This document shows positions 26,683 to 36,110 of a stretch of 64,000 nt of DNA, piece after piece. Both the position numbers and the translations under genes were made by a program. The first letter of the stretch is position 1, and each line of letters opens with the position of its first letter. Below the pieces are notes generated by a model, which was given only the letters and a program-made list of their open reading frames with translations, had not been told where the DNA came from and did not search any database. The DNA comes from RPQJ01 sp963793675 (GTDB lineage: Bacteria > Pseudomonadota > Gammaproteobacteria > Steroidobacterales > Steroidobacteraceae), in assembly GCA_963793675.1 (NCBI GenBank), contig CAWCBA010000002.1, positions 434,001 to 498,000 on the forward strand, given 5' to 3'.

Positions 26683-27573
26683 TTACTCCGCGTTCGCGAC
26701 CAGCACGGTCGTCGTCTCGTTGGCACTCGTCGTCGTCACTGCTGCGGTCTGCGCCGCCGGCGCCGCGGCGGCCTGGCGCGCGGCCTTCTGGCCCGAGAGC
26801 CAGCTGTCGTACTCAGCCTGCTCGACCACGCGCACCACCACCGGCATGAAGCCGTGGTCGCGGCCGCAGAGCTCGGCGCACTGGCCGCGGTAGGTGCCGA
26901 CCTTTTCGGCCTTGAACCACAGCTCGTTGATGTAACCCGGGATCGCGTCCTTCTTCATGCCGAAGTCCGGCACCCACCAGTTGTGGATGACGTCGGCCGC
27001 GGTGACCAGCACGCGCACCTTGGTGTCGACCGGCACGACCAGCGGGTTGTCCACGTCGAGCAGGTAGTTCTCGACCTGGTTCACGTCGATGCCCGAATTG
27101 AGCTGGCGGGCTTCGTTGCTGGCAGCAGCCAGGGTGGAGAAGTACGAGACGCCTTCGTCGACGTAGTCGTACTGCCACTTCCACTGGTAACCCGTCACCT
27201 TGACCGTCATCTCGGCGCCGCGGGTGTCGTCGATCTTCACCAGCGTGCGCGCGGCGGGAATCGCCATCGCGACCAGGATCACGACCGGGATCACGGTCCA
27301 GATGATTTCGGCCTTGGTGTTGTGTTCGAAGGTGGCCGGCACGGCGCCCTTCGACTTACGGAACGTGGCGATCGAATAGATCATCACGCTGAACACGGCC
27401 ACGGCGATGACGACGCAGATCCAGAGGATCAGCATGTGCAGGCCGTAGATCTCGTGGCTCAGTTCGGTGACGCCTTGGCGCAGGTTCAGGGTCCAGGCGG
27501 CAGACGCCGGTACCGACCACAACGCGGCCAGGGCCGTCGCCGCAATCGCCCCGAGGGTACGCTTCATCTTCAT
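26683..27573 (-). CDS. ctaC: Cytochrome c oxidase subunit II
   Basis: Electron-entry subunit with the Cu-A centre. The ATG at 27573 gives a signal peptide ending VPASAA, then two membrane helices and a periplasmic cupredoxin domain. Cu-A ligands are visible in VIHNWWVPDFGMKKD and CAELCGRDHGFMPVVV. There is no fused cytochrome c domain; the tail is Ala/Thr-rich. First structural gene of the cluster, nine bases before ctaD. The long frame upstream of the chosen Met overlaps DUF2244 and is not real. Confidence 0.96.
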   Translation of the reverse strand: MKMKRTLGAIAATALAALWSVPASAAWTLNLRQGVTELSHEIYGLHMLILWICVVIAVAVFSVMIYSIATFRKSKGAVPATFEHNTKAEIIWTVIPVVILVAMAIPAARTLVKIDDTRGAEMTVKVTGYQWKWQYDYVDEGVSYFSTLAAASNEARQLNSGIDVNQVENYLLDVDNPLVVPVDTKVRVLVTAADVIHNWWVPDFGMKKDAIPGYINELWFKAEKVGTYRGQCAELCGRDHGFMPVVVRVVEQAEYDSWLSGQKAARQAAAAPAAQTAAVTTTSANETTTVLVANAE

Positions 27574-27649
27574 TGGCACTACCGAAACTCCCGTGTGAAA
27601 CAGGCGCCGCCTTTCGTGAGGCGACTGCCATGCCCGAGCCGGACACCAG

Positions 27650-28171
27650 TCACTTCGACTGGACGTCCAGCGCGGGGGACTCGCTCGACTTCCCCACCAG
27701 CTGGCGAAGACGCCCGGCCAGGCCGATGCGCTCTTCCTCGGTGAGGAAACGTCCCACCTCGCAGGCTCGACCGTGTGACTCGATGACGAGCCGGCTCGGA
27801 TGCCGTGCCGCTGGCGGGTCGCGCAGTTTAACCGTCGCCCAATGGCGTGCAAATACCGTGCGGCCAGGTTGGGCGAGACCGTGACGCTCGATCACCACCG
27901 AATCGTCGGTAATTAGAATGAGTTCACGTTGGCGGCCGACGCGCATGCTCGCACGGACGGCCCACCAGAGCAGGCCGATTTCCAGTCCGGCGAACGGCAG
28001 GATCGGCCACAGCCCCTGCAAGGCAAAGAATCCCGCGGTCCCGAAGGTGACGAGTGCCAGGCCGCCCACGAACCGGCGCGCTGACTCGGGGGTCAGCGAG
28101 CAGTTCGGCGCCAGCTCGATCCGGTGGCCGGACCCGGCGGCGGGTTGGGTTTCGAAGGTCGAAACGACCAT
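27650..28171 (-). CDS. DUF2244 domain protein
   Basis: 173 residues. A short N-terminal segment precedes two membrane helices (GGLALVTFGTAGFFALQGLWPILPFAGLEIGLLWWAV) and a cytoplasmic PH-like domain (ITDDSVVIERHG; RPSRLVIESHGRACEVGRFLTEEER, reading approximately). DUF2244 proteins are common just upstream of ctaC in proteobacteria; their function is unknown and an oxidase-related role is inferred from position. Confidence 0.88.
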   Translation of the reverse strand: MVVSTFETQPAAGSGHRIELAPNCSLTPESARRFVGGLALVTFGTAGFFALQGLWPILPFAGLEIGLLWWAVRASMRVGRQRELILITDDSVVIERHGLAQPGRTVFARHWATVKLRDPPAARHPSRLVIESHGRACEVGRFLTEEERIGLAGRLRQLVGKSSESPALDVQSK

Positions 28172-28190
28172 GGCAGCGCGAATGTACAGG

Positions 28191-28912
28191 CTAGCGCCGT
28201 GCCGCGGCCAGCAGCGTCTCGCGCAGGCGCACGCCGCCGCTCAAGTCGAGCACGGCATGGCCGAACGCGGATCGCTCCGGCGTCCAGGCAGCGATCGCCA
28301 GCGGTGGGGTGCCCAGCAGGCGCTCGAGGCTGGCCAGGTTGGCGGACGGGCGCTCGAACCCGGGGTCGATCTGGTTGGCGATCCAACCCAGCAGGCGGCA
28401 GCGGCCCGCGACGTGGATGGCTTCGGCGGTGAGTCGGGCATGGTTGAGGCAGCCGAGCGTGGCTCCCACCACCAGGATCAGGTCGAGGCCGAGGGTCTCG
28501 GGCAGGTCGCTCAGGAAGCCTTCCGGGTGCAGCGGCACGCGCCAGCCGCCCGCGCCTTCGACCAGCGCGAACTCCGCATCCGCCGTGACCCGCTGGTACC
28601 ACTCCAGCAGGGAGCCGAGCGGCGTGGCTTGCCCGGCTTCCTCGGCCGCGAGGTGCGGGGCAATGGCTGGCTCGAAGCACCACGGGTTGACGCTCGTCGT
28701 AGGGCAGGTGGCACCGGGGCGGCGGCCTGCAGCTCGAGCGCGTCGGCGTTGCGCAGCTGCTCGCCCGGACCCTTGCGTTCGCTGCCGCTGGCGATGGGTT
28801 TCAGCCCCACCGCGCGGATGCCTTCCGCGGCCAACAGCCTGAGGATCGCGGCGGAGACCGCCGTCTTGCCGACGCCGGTGTTGGTGCCGGTGATGAAGAG
28901 ACCGGGTGTCAT
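28191..28912 (-). CDS. bioD: Dethiobiotin synthase, two frameshifts
   Basis: ATP-dependent carboxylase closing the ureido ring of dethiobiotin. The N-terminal frame has the P-loop GTNTGVGKT and LKPIASGSERK. The middle segment PWCFEPAIAPHLAAEEAG and the C-terminal LVEGAGGWRVPLHPEGF to LRETLLAAARR lie in another frame. Two single-base insertions near 28695-28720, around LPYDE, account for it; 722 bases is 240 codons plus two. The upstream leader is C/T-rich with no Shine-Dalgarno because a G-rich repeat (on the other strand) abuts the ATG. Confidence 0.88.
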
Positions 28913-28921
28913 GAGGAAGAA

Positions 28922-28948
28922 GGGGTTAGGGGTTAGGGGTTAGTCGGA
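28922..28948 (+). repeat. Three GGGGTTA units plus GTCGGA, telomere-like G-tract repeat
   Basis: GGGGTTA occurs three times in tandem at 28922-28942, followed by GTCGGA. It is preceded by GAGGAAGAA, a trace of the AGGAAGG unit. The same tail, with one or two GGGGTTA, ends the arrays at 38.6 and 42.6 kb. It lies immediately upstream of the bioD start. Three GGGG tracts with nearby GG could support a G-quadruplex. Confidence 0.85.
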
Positions 28949-29008
28949 GGTGTGACTATTGTTCAAATATAATATCTAAAACAGACGATTTTTAGATTTA
29001 TAAATTAC

Positions 29009-29915
29009 TTATTGAGCAGATTCAATTATCAAGTTGCGGCGGCGGATCTGACTCATGGGAACGACCGTTTCCGCCTTTGGCTGACCCTTGCTGCGGACCG
29101 GGCCGGTGGGGCACCAGGCCTGCGCGAAGACCACCTCATAGGTCGCCGGTAACCTGCCATCGCGACGGAATCCTTCGTAGGCGGCGAGCATGCGGGCAAG
29201 GGTGGACTTGCCGGTCAGGCCGCGGGCCCGGCCCGCCGTCGCATTGTGCGCGCCGATCGCCTTGAGGTCCCGCATCAGGCCGCGCGCGTCGGCGTAGGTC
29301 AGCGTGTAGCGCTCGACGTCGAGCACCGGTTCGGCGAACCCGGCCCGCATCAGCGCGTCGCCCAGGTCGTGCATGTCGATGAACCGGTTCACGTGGGCGT
29401 GGCCCGGGTCGGCGGCCTGCCAGGATTTCCGCAACTCGACCAGGGTGTCGGGGCCGAGCGTGGTGAGGTGCAGCACGCCCCCCGGTCGCAGCACCCGCCG
29501 GCATTCGCGCAGCACCCGGTCCGGGTCGTTGCACCACTGCAGCATCAGGCTCGAGAAGAGCATGTCGACCGCGGCATCCCGCAGCGGCAGCGCCGCTGCA
29601 TCGGCCACGACCCGGTCGAACCGGCGCAGCAGGGTCTGGCGCTGGCGCGCCCGCAGCAGCATGCCGTGCGCGATGTCCATCGCCACGACCCGGCTGCCCG
29701 GGTACCTGCGCTTGAGCGCGATCGTCGCCTGCCCGGTGCCGGCACCGAGGTCGACGACGACGGCCGGGTCCATGCGCAGGAGTTCGAGCCGGTGCAGCAG
29801 TTCGTCACGCACCTGCGTCTGCAGGACGGCCGCTGCGTCGTAGGTCCCGGCCGCCTGCGAAAACGAATCGCGGACGCGCCGCGACGTCGAGCACGAACTC
29901 GCTGCCGGTTTTCAC
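29009..29915 (-). CDS. bioC: Malonyl-ACP O-methyltransferase (BioC), probably the C-terminal half of a BioH-BioC fusion; one frameshift
   Basis: SAM-dependent enzyme that methylates malonyl-ACP to start pimelate synthesis. Motif I is VVDLGAGTGQATIALKRRYPG, with DMLFSSLMLQWCNDPDRVL and RPGGVLHLTTLGPDTLVEL further on. The N-terminus (SEFVLDVA, then RRVRDSFSQAAGTYDAAAVLQTQV) crosses a +1 shift near 29875-29885. No stop separates it from the upstream BioH frame. Either a GTG at 29915 (preceded by AGGAGAG) starts a separate protein, or it is the second half of a bifunctional BioHC as known in other gammaproteobacteria. Confidence 0.88.
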
Positions 29916-30806
29916 CTCTCCTGCAGTCCCCACCCCTCCGGCCGCGGCGGGAGAGGTCGCGCTGTGCGCGGGCGAGGGTTCTGCAGCAGGACCTTCATCC
30001 CCACTTTCGCCCGCTGGCGCGGGCGCGGAAGTAAGGAAGGCGAGGAAGTCTTCGACTTCCTGCCGCACCGCATCCGGGTGCGACAGGAACGGCGCGTGGC
30101 CCGCCTTCGGCAGCTCGACGAAACGGGCAGACGGCAGCCGCGACGCCAGTTCACGTCCCGCCGCCACCGGCGTGATGCGATCGTGTTCGCCCGCGATGAC
30201 CAGTGACGGGACTGCAATCGCAGCGAGATGCTCGCGCAGGTCCGCGGTACGAAGGATGCCGAGTCCGGCGACGAGCGCCTGCGGATCGGGTTCGCCGTGC
30301 GCGTCCAGGTTCGCGCGCAGCGAGCGCAGCGCCTGGGTCGCGTTCTCGTCGCCCCAGGTCTGCAGCGCCAGGAAATTGGACAGCGTGCGACGGTAATCGC
30401 CGGCGAGGCCCGCCGCAAAACCGTCCAGCACGTTGGGATTCATGCCTGCCGGCCAGTCTTCGCGCGCCAGGAAACACGGCGTGGTCGCCACCAGCACCAG
30501 CGCGGCCAGGTCGCCCGGCCGCGAGCGTGCCAGTTCCAGCGCCACCATGCCGCCCAGCGACCACCCGAGTACCGCCGCGCCATTCGGCACGTGCGGCGAG
30601 ACGGCGCGCGCCAGGTCACGCAGCGTCGATGCACCCGCGGGCCAGGCGCTGCGACCGTGACCCGGCAGGTCGACGAAGTGCAGGCGCGCCCGGCGCGCAA
30701 GCGCCTCGATCCACGGACCCCACATGCCGCCGTGCAGGGCCCAACCGTGCAGCAGCACGAGGTCGGGGCCTGCACCGCGGATTTCGACGTGCAGGGGGGC
30801 GCTCAT
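29916..30806 (-). CDS. bioH: Pimeloyl-ACP methyl ester esterase (BioH), reading through toward BioC
   Basis: Alpha/beta hydrolase that releases pimeloyl-ACP from its methyl ester. It shows VLLHGWALHGGMWGPW (oxyanion region), the nucleophile elbow GWSLGGMVALELA, and the acid and His in VIAGEHDRITP and KAGHAPFLSHPDAV. It starts at an ATG overlapping the bioF stop (ATGA). After FLAFLTSAPAPAGESG there is a Pro/Ala-rich stretch, encoded by imperfectly palindromic DNA (near 29925-29990), with no stop before the BioC domain. The exact BioH end is therefore undefined. Confidence 0.87.
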
Positions 30807-32006
30807 GACGCAGCCGCCGGCCGGAGCACGCCGCTCGCGCGCAGCGCCTGCAGTGCGGCGAGCAACTGCTCGACCTGCGTCGACGTGTGCGAGGCCGAGA
30901 ACGTGAAGCGCAGGCGCGAGGTGCCGACGGGCACGGTCGGCGGGCGGATCGCGGGCACCCAGAAACCCCTGCTCGAACAGCGCGTCACTCACATGGACCG
31001 CGGTGTCGTCGGCGCCGACCAGCAGCGGCTGGATCGGCGTGCGCGAAGGCAACGCCTGCAGGCCCAGTTCGGCGAGACCCGCGCGGAATCGTGCAGCGTG
31101 CTCGAGCACGCGGCTGCGACGCCACGGCTCGTCGCGCATCACGCGCAGGGATTCACGCGTCGCGGCCGCCACCGCCGGCGGCAGCGCCGTCGTGTAGATG
31201 TAGGTGCGCGCACGTTGCAGCAGGCTCTCGATCAGTTCCGGCGAGCCCGCGACGAACGCGCCGAACGTGCCGGCTGCCTTGCCGAGCGTGCACATCAGGA
31301 TCGGCACGTCGTCGACGCCGAGCCCGGCTTCCTCGACGGCGCCGGCGCCGGTCGCGCCGAGCACGCCGAAGCCGTGGGCATCGTCGACCAGCAGTTGCGC
31401 GTCCGATTCGCGGCAGGCTGCGGCGATTGCAGGCAGCGGCGCGATGTCGCCATCCATGCTGAACACGCCGTCGGTCATCACCAGCGTGCGTGCCGTCGCG
31501 CCGATCCGCGACAGCCTGGTGCGCAGCGCCGCCACGTCGCCATGTGCGTAGCGCGCAAACCGCGCGCCGGAGGCGAGTCCCGCGTCGAGCAGCGAAGCGT
31601 GATTGAGCCGGTCCTCCAGCACGTGATCACCGCGGCCCAGCAGCACCGCAGCCACGGCCAGGTTCGCCATGTAGCCGGTGGAAAAGAGCAGTGCGCGAGG
31701 ACGCGCCGTGAATTGAGCGAGTTCTTCTTCGAGTGCGTGATGCTCGGCGTCGTGGCCGCTCACCAGGTGTGACGCGCCGCTGCCTACGCCCCAGCGGCGC
31801 GCGGCTTCGCAGAACGCCGCGACGATGCGCGGGTGGTCGGCGAGCCCGAGGTAATCATTGCTGCAGAAGGAGAGGCACTCGCGTCCGGCGACGCTGACGC
31901 GCACGCCACCCGGTTCACGCGCCTCGACCGTGCGCCGCCGGCGTGACCGCCCGGCGGCAGCCTGTTGCGCCAGTCTTGCGGCCAGCGTTGCGTCGGCGCG
32001 CGACAT
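30803..32006 (-). CDS. bioF: 8-amino-7-oxononanoate synthase, one frameshift
   Basis: PLP enzyme condensing pimeloyl-ACP with alanine. Visible are LSFCSNDYLGLADHP, LVDDAHGFGVLG, and the Schiff-base lysine in MCTLGKAAGTFGAFVAG. The last 54 residues (WVPAIRPPTVPVGTSRLRF and on to ASGVLRPAAAS) are in a second frame. One extra base in the C-run at 30966-30969 (CAGGGGTTTC in coding sense) explains this. The 1204 bases are 401 codons plus one. Between bioB and bioH in an apparent operon. Confidence 0.92.
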
Positions 32007-32021
32007 CGGCGCGTCGTTCGT

Positions 32022-33011
32022 TCAGCCGGCGACGGCGGCGGCTTGCTCCGGCACGATGCCGAGCCGTTCGAACAGCTGCTGGTCGTGGCTGCGGCCGGGA
32101 TTCGGCGTGGTGAGCAGGCGGTCGCCGTAGAAGATCGAATTCGCGCCGGCGAGAAAGCAGAGCGCCTGCACGGCATCGCTCATGTCCGTGCGGCCCGCCG
32201 ACAGCCGCACGTAGGACTTCGGCATCAGCAGTCGCGCCGTCGCGATGGCGCGCACGAGGTCGAGCGGGTCGAGTTCCGGCAGGCCGTGCAAGGGCGTGCC
32301 CGGCACCTGCACCAGCTGGTTGATCGGCACGCTCTCCGGGTGCTGCGGCAAGCTTGCGAGCGTGTGCAGCAGCGCAACGCGATCGGTCTCGGTTTCGCCC
32401 ATGCCGAGGATGCCGCCACAGCAGACGTTGAGGCCGGCATCGCGCACGGCCTGCAGCGTGTCCAGGCGATCCTGGTAGGTGCGCGTCGTGATGACCTCGC
32501 CGTAGAACTCCTTCGACGTGTCGAGGTTGTGGTTGTAGTAGTCGAGTCCCGCGTCCTTCAGCTCCGTCGCCTGCTGCGGTGTCAGCATGCCGAGCGTGGC
32601 GCAGGTCTCGAGACCGAGCGCGCGGACCTCGCTCACCATCAGCTTGATCTTCTGCAGCTGGTGCGGCTTCGGGTTGCGGTAGGCGGCACCCATGCAGAAG
32701 CGCGTCGCGCCGTTGGCCTTGGCCGCCTGCGCCCGTTCCACCACGTCGCAGACCTCCATCAGCTCTTCGCGCTCGAGGCCGGTGTCGTAGCGCACGCTCT
32801 GCGGGCAGTACGAGCAGTCCTCGGGGCAGGCGCCGGTCTTGATCGAGATCAGGGTGCTGACCTGCACCTGGTTCGGCACGAAGTGGTCGCGATGCACGCG
32901 CTGGGCGTGGAACAGCAGGTCGCTGAACGGTGCGGTGTAGACCGCGCGTGCCTGCTCGAGCGTCCAGTCGGTGCGTACGGTGCCGAGCAGGCTGAGGTCG
33001 GGCGCGGTCAT
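32022..33011 (-). CDS. bioB: Biotin synthase
   Basis: Radical-SAM enzyme inserting sulfur into dethiobiotin. The radical-SAM cluster motif is CPEDCSYC, and the NHNLDTS and GLNVCCGGILGMGE motifs follow. I start at the ATG at 33011 (MTAPDLSLLGTVRTDWTLEQA), 329 residues. First gene of bioB-F-H-C-D, 116 bases from the divergent comF. I see no recognisable BirA or BioR operator in that gap. No frameshift. Confidence 0.95.
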   Translation of the reverse strand: MTAPDLSLLGTVRTDWTLEQARAVYTAPFSDLLFHAQRVHRDHFVPNQVQVSTLISIKTGACPEDCSYCPQSVRYDTGLEREELMEVCDVVERAQAAKANGATRFCMGAAYRNPKPHQLQKIKLMVSEVRALGLETCATLGMLTPQQATELKDAGLDYYNHNLDTSKEFYGEVITTRTYQDRLDTLQAVRDAGLNVCCGGILGMGETETDRVALLHTLASLPQHPESVPINQLVQVPGTPLHGLPELDPLDLVRAIATARLLMPKSYVRLSAGRTDMSDAVQALCFLAGANSIFYGDRLLTTPNPGRSHDQQLFERLGIVPEQAAAVAG

Positions 33012-33127
33012 GGTGGGAATCTCGCAGCAGTGGGCAGAAACACCGCAGGCATCGGGCAGACAGGCGGCCCACGCTGTGCGGAGCAGCGTCCGGGCAGTAT
33101 TCGGACCCCGGCCAACCCTGTCAACCA

Positions 33128-33868
33128 ATGCGCCGCAGCCAGGTTTACACGTTCCTTGATCGCTGCGCGGGGTGGGTGCTGCCACCGCGCTGCGTCCTGT
33201 GCCGCCGTCCCGGGCAACCCCCGGCATACGACCTGTGTGCGGACTGCGAGGCCGAAATCCCGCTCGTGCCGGATCCGTGCCGGCGCTGCGGACTGCCGCG
33301 CGACGCGGAAGTCGGCGATCGGCAGACGGTTGCGCGCGTTGCCGTGCGCTCGACCTGCCCTACTCCCGGTGCGTGGCGCCGTGGGCCTATGAGTTTCCGG
33401 TGACGCAGCTGGTGCAGGCACTCAAGTACGAGGGCGCGCTCGCGCATGCGCGGGTCTTCGGCACGCGCATGGCCATGCATGCGCTGGATGAAGCAAACGG
33501 CCCGTGGCGCGCAACGGCGCTGCTCGTGCCCATGCCACTGCACACGTCGCGGCTGGTCGAACGCGGATTCAACCAGTCCCACGAGATCGCGCGGGTCGTG
33601 TCGCGCCTGCTGGACCTGCGACTCGCAGCACCGGGTCTGCGCCGCGTTCGCAGCACGGCGCCGCAGGTCGGACTCTCGCGCCGGGAACGCGCCGGCAACC
33701 TGGGCGGGGCTTTTGCCGCCGACCCAGGCCTCGTCGCGGGCCAGGCACGTCGTCCTGGTCGACGACGTCGTGACCACCGGCAGCACGGTCATCGAGGCCG
33801 CGTCGACCTTGCGGGCCGCCGGCGCCGCCTCCATCGCGGTCTGGGCCGTGGCACGCGCACTCGGCTGA
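33128..33868 (+). CDS. comF: ComF family amidophosphoribosyltransferase-like protein, two frameshifts
   Basis: PRTase-fold protein related to competence factor ComFC. The N-terminus has a zinc-binding pattern (PPRCVLCRRPG, LCADCEAEIP, CRRCGLPRD, then CARCRALDLPYSRC in the next frame). The middle has GRFNQS-type RLVERGFNQSHEIARVV and the C-terminus HVVLVDDVVTTGSTVIEAA, the PRPP-binding loop. Two shifts, near 33310-33345 and near 33730-33745, restore each other, so the total length stays a multiple of three. Divergent from bioB. Confidence 0.87.
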
Positions 33869-33929
33869 GCAGGTCGCCAGCACGAATTCCTCCGTTACAC
33901 TTGGGCTGTACTCGAGCCAGGCGCCACCC

Positions 33930-35148
33930 ATGATCCAGCATTCCTACGATTCCACCTCCGTCGCGCTGCGCGAATTCCTGAAACTCGAATCCGCGAGCGG
34001 CATCCTGCTGGTGATCGCGGGCGTGCTCGCCATGATCGCCGCGAACACGCCGCTCTCCGAGCTGTACCAGGCTTTCCTGCAGACCCCGATCAAGCTGCAG
34101 GTCGGCGCGCTCAAGCTCGACAAGACCCTGCTCATCTGGATCAACGACCTGCTGATGGCGGTCTTCTTCCTGCTGGTCGGGCTCGAGATCAAGCGCGAGA
34201 TCGTCGCGGGCGAGCTCTCGGACCGCAGCCGGGTGGCGCTGCCCGCCATCGCCGCGGTCGGGGGCATGTTCGTGCCGGCGGGCATCTACGCCGCGCTGAA
34301 CTGGAACGATCCGATCGGCATCCGGGGCTGGGCGATCCCTTCGGCGACCGACATCGCGTTCGCGCTCGGCGTGCTCTCGCTGTTCGGCAATCGAGTGCCG
34401 GTGGGACTCAAGGTCTTCCTGATGACGCTGGCCGTCCTCGACGACCTCGGTGCGATCGTCGTCATCGCGCTGTTCTACACCAGCGACCTCTCGGTCGACG
34501 CGCTCATGGGCGCCGGAGTCGCGATCGTCGCGTTGTTCGTGCTGAACCGCACCGGCGTCATGCGCATCGCGCCGTACGTCCTGGTCGGCACCGCGCTCTG
34601 GGTGTTCGTGCTCAAGTCCGGCGTGCACGCGACGCTTGCGGGCGTCGTGACGGCGCTCTTCGTGCCGGCGTCGGACCCGGCCCGTCCCGACGATCCGCCG
34701 TCATCGCGGCTCGAGCATTCGCTGCATCCGTGGGTGGCGTTCTGCATCCTGCCGATCTTCGCTTTTGCCAATGCCGGCGTGAATCTTGCGGGCATGAGCC
34801 TGCGCAGCCTGCTCGACCCGATACCGCTCGGCATCCTGCTCGGGTTGTTCGTCGGCAAGCAGATCGGCGTGTTCGCGTTCTCGTGGGTCGCCGTCAAGGC
34901 CGGCCTGGCGCGCCTGCCGAGCGGCGTGACGTTCGCGCAGGTCTACGGCGCGTCGATCCTGTGCGGCATCGGCTTCACGATGAGCCTGTTCATCGGCATG
35001 CTCGCCTTCGAAAACACCGCAGCCGGCGAGGTCGATCGTCACCGATCGCATCGGCATCCTGGCGGGCACGCTGATTTCCGCCGTCGTCGGCTCGCTCGTC
35101 CTGCACTGGGTGTTGCCGCGCCAGCGCGCCATGGCCGAGGCGCGCTGA
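33930..35148 (+). CDS. nhaA: Na+/H+ antiporter NhaA, one frameshift near the C-terminus
   Basis: Inner-membrane sodium/proton antiporter for pH and salt homeostasis. About 405 residues with the conserved VLDDLGAIVVIALFYT double-Asp helix and GFTMSLFIGMLAFEN. The final helix (IVTDRIGILAGTLISAVVGSLVLHWVLP) is in another frame after a +1 shift at about 35020-35035. The span is 406 codons plus one base. Convergent with ubiA. Confidence 0.93.
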
Positions 35149-35178
35149 GGCCCGCCGGCGCCGCGCGCAGCAGGCGGC

Positions 35179-36099
35179 TCAGGCGCTGAACAGGTAGTCG
35201 AGCAGGATGCCGCCGAACACGGCGAGGCCGAACAGGTTGTTGTTCAGGAAAGCGCGGAAGCAGTCCGCCGGATCGCGCCGGCGGATCAGGTATTGCTGGT
35301 GCAGCGAGCTGGCCGCCGCGATGGCGAGACCCAGCCAGTACCAGCGACCGAGCTGCGCGAGGTAACCCGCAAGCGCGAGCAGGACCAGCGTGCCGGCCTG
35401 CAGCAGTGCGACGATCCCGCGATCCGCGCGGCCGAACAGGATCGCCGACGAACGGATGCCGATCACCAGGTCGTCCTCGCGATCGACCATCGCGTAGATC
35501 GTGTCGTACGCCGTGGTCCACAGCACGCCCGCCACGAACAGCACCCACGCGACCAGCGGCAACTCGCCGGTCTGCGCCGCGAAAGCCATCGGCACCGACC
35601 ACGAGAAGGCGAGGCCCAGGTACGCCTGCGGCAGCGCGAAGAACCGCTTCAGGAACGGGTAGGTCACGGCCAGCACGCCGCCGATCAGCGCCAGCACCTG
35701 CGTCGGGCGGTTGAGCGGGATCAGCAGCGCCAGCGCGATCAGTCCGAGCACGGCGAAAACGGCCAGCGCTTCGGCCGGCGACACCACGCCGCGCGCCAGC
35801 GGGCGGCTGGCCGTGCGGCGCACGTGCGGATCGAACTCACGGTCCGCGAAGTCGTTGATCACGCAGCCGGCGGCGCGCATCACGAAGGTGCCGAGCAGGA
35901 AAATGACGAAGACCCGCTCGTCCGGGCGGCCGTCGGCCGAGATCCAGAGCGCCCACAGCGCGGGCCACAGCAGCAGCCAGATGCCGATCGGGCGGTCGAG
36001 CCGCATCAGGCGCGCGTATTCGACCAGCCGGCCGCGCATCCGGGCGAAGCCGTTCAGCGTCGCGCCGGCGCTTTTCTCGCGGTCGGTCAGGTCGCTCAT
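35179..36099 (-). CDS. ubiA: 4-hydroxybenzoate octaprenyltransferase
   Basis: Membrane prenyltransferase attaching the polyprenyl tail to 4-hydroxybenzoate in ubiquinone synthesis. Of 306 residues, the two Asp-rich metal sites are CVINDFADREFDPHVRRTASRP and DREDDLVIGIRSSAILFG. The N-terminal MRLDRPIGIWLLLWPALWALW is also typical. It lies 11 bases after recG on the same strand. No frameshift. Confidence 0.95.
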   Translation of the reverse strand: MSDLTDREKSAGATLNGFARMRGRLVEYARLMRLDRPIGIWLLLWPALWALWISADGRPDERVFVIFLLGTFVMRAAGCVINDFADREFDPHVRRTASRPLARGVVSPAEALAVFAVLGLIALALLIPLNRPTQVLALIGGVLAVTYPFLKRFFALPQAYLGLAFSWSVPMAFAAQTGELPLVAWVLFVAGVLWTTAYDTIYAMVDREDDLVIGIRSSAILFGRADRGIVALLQAGTLVLLALAGYLAQLGRWYWLGLAIAAASSLHQQYLIRRRDPADCFRAFLNNNLFGLAVFGGILLDYLFSA

Positions 36100-36110
36100 C
36101 GTGGCAATCT

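Noticed and set aside
33012..33127. Biotin repressor operator between bioB and comF
   Set aside because: No sequence resembling the BirA or BioR consensus could be found in the gap.
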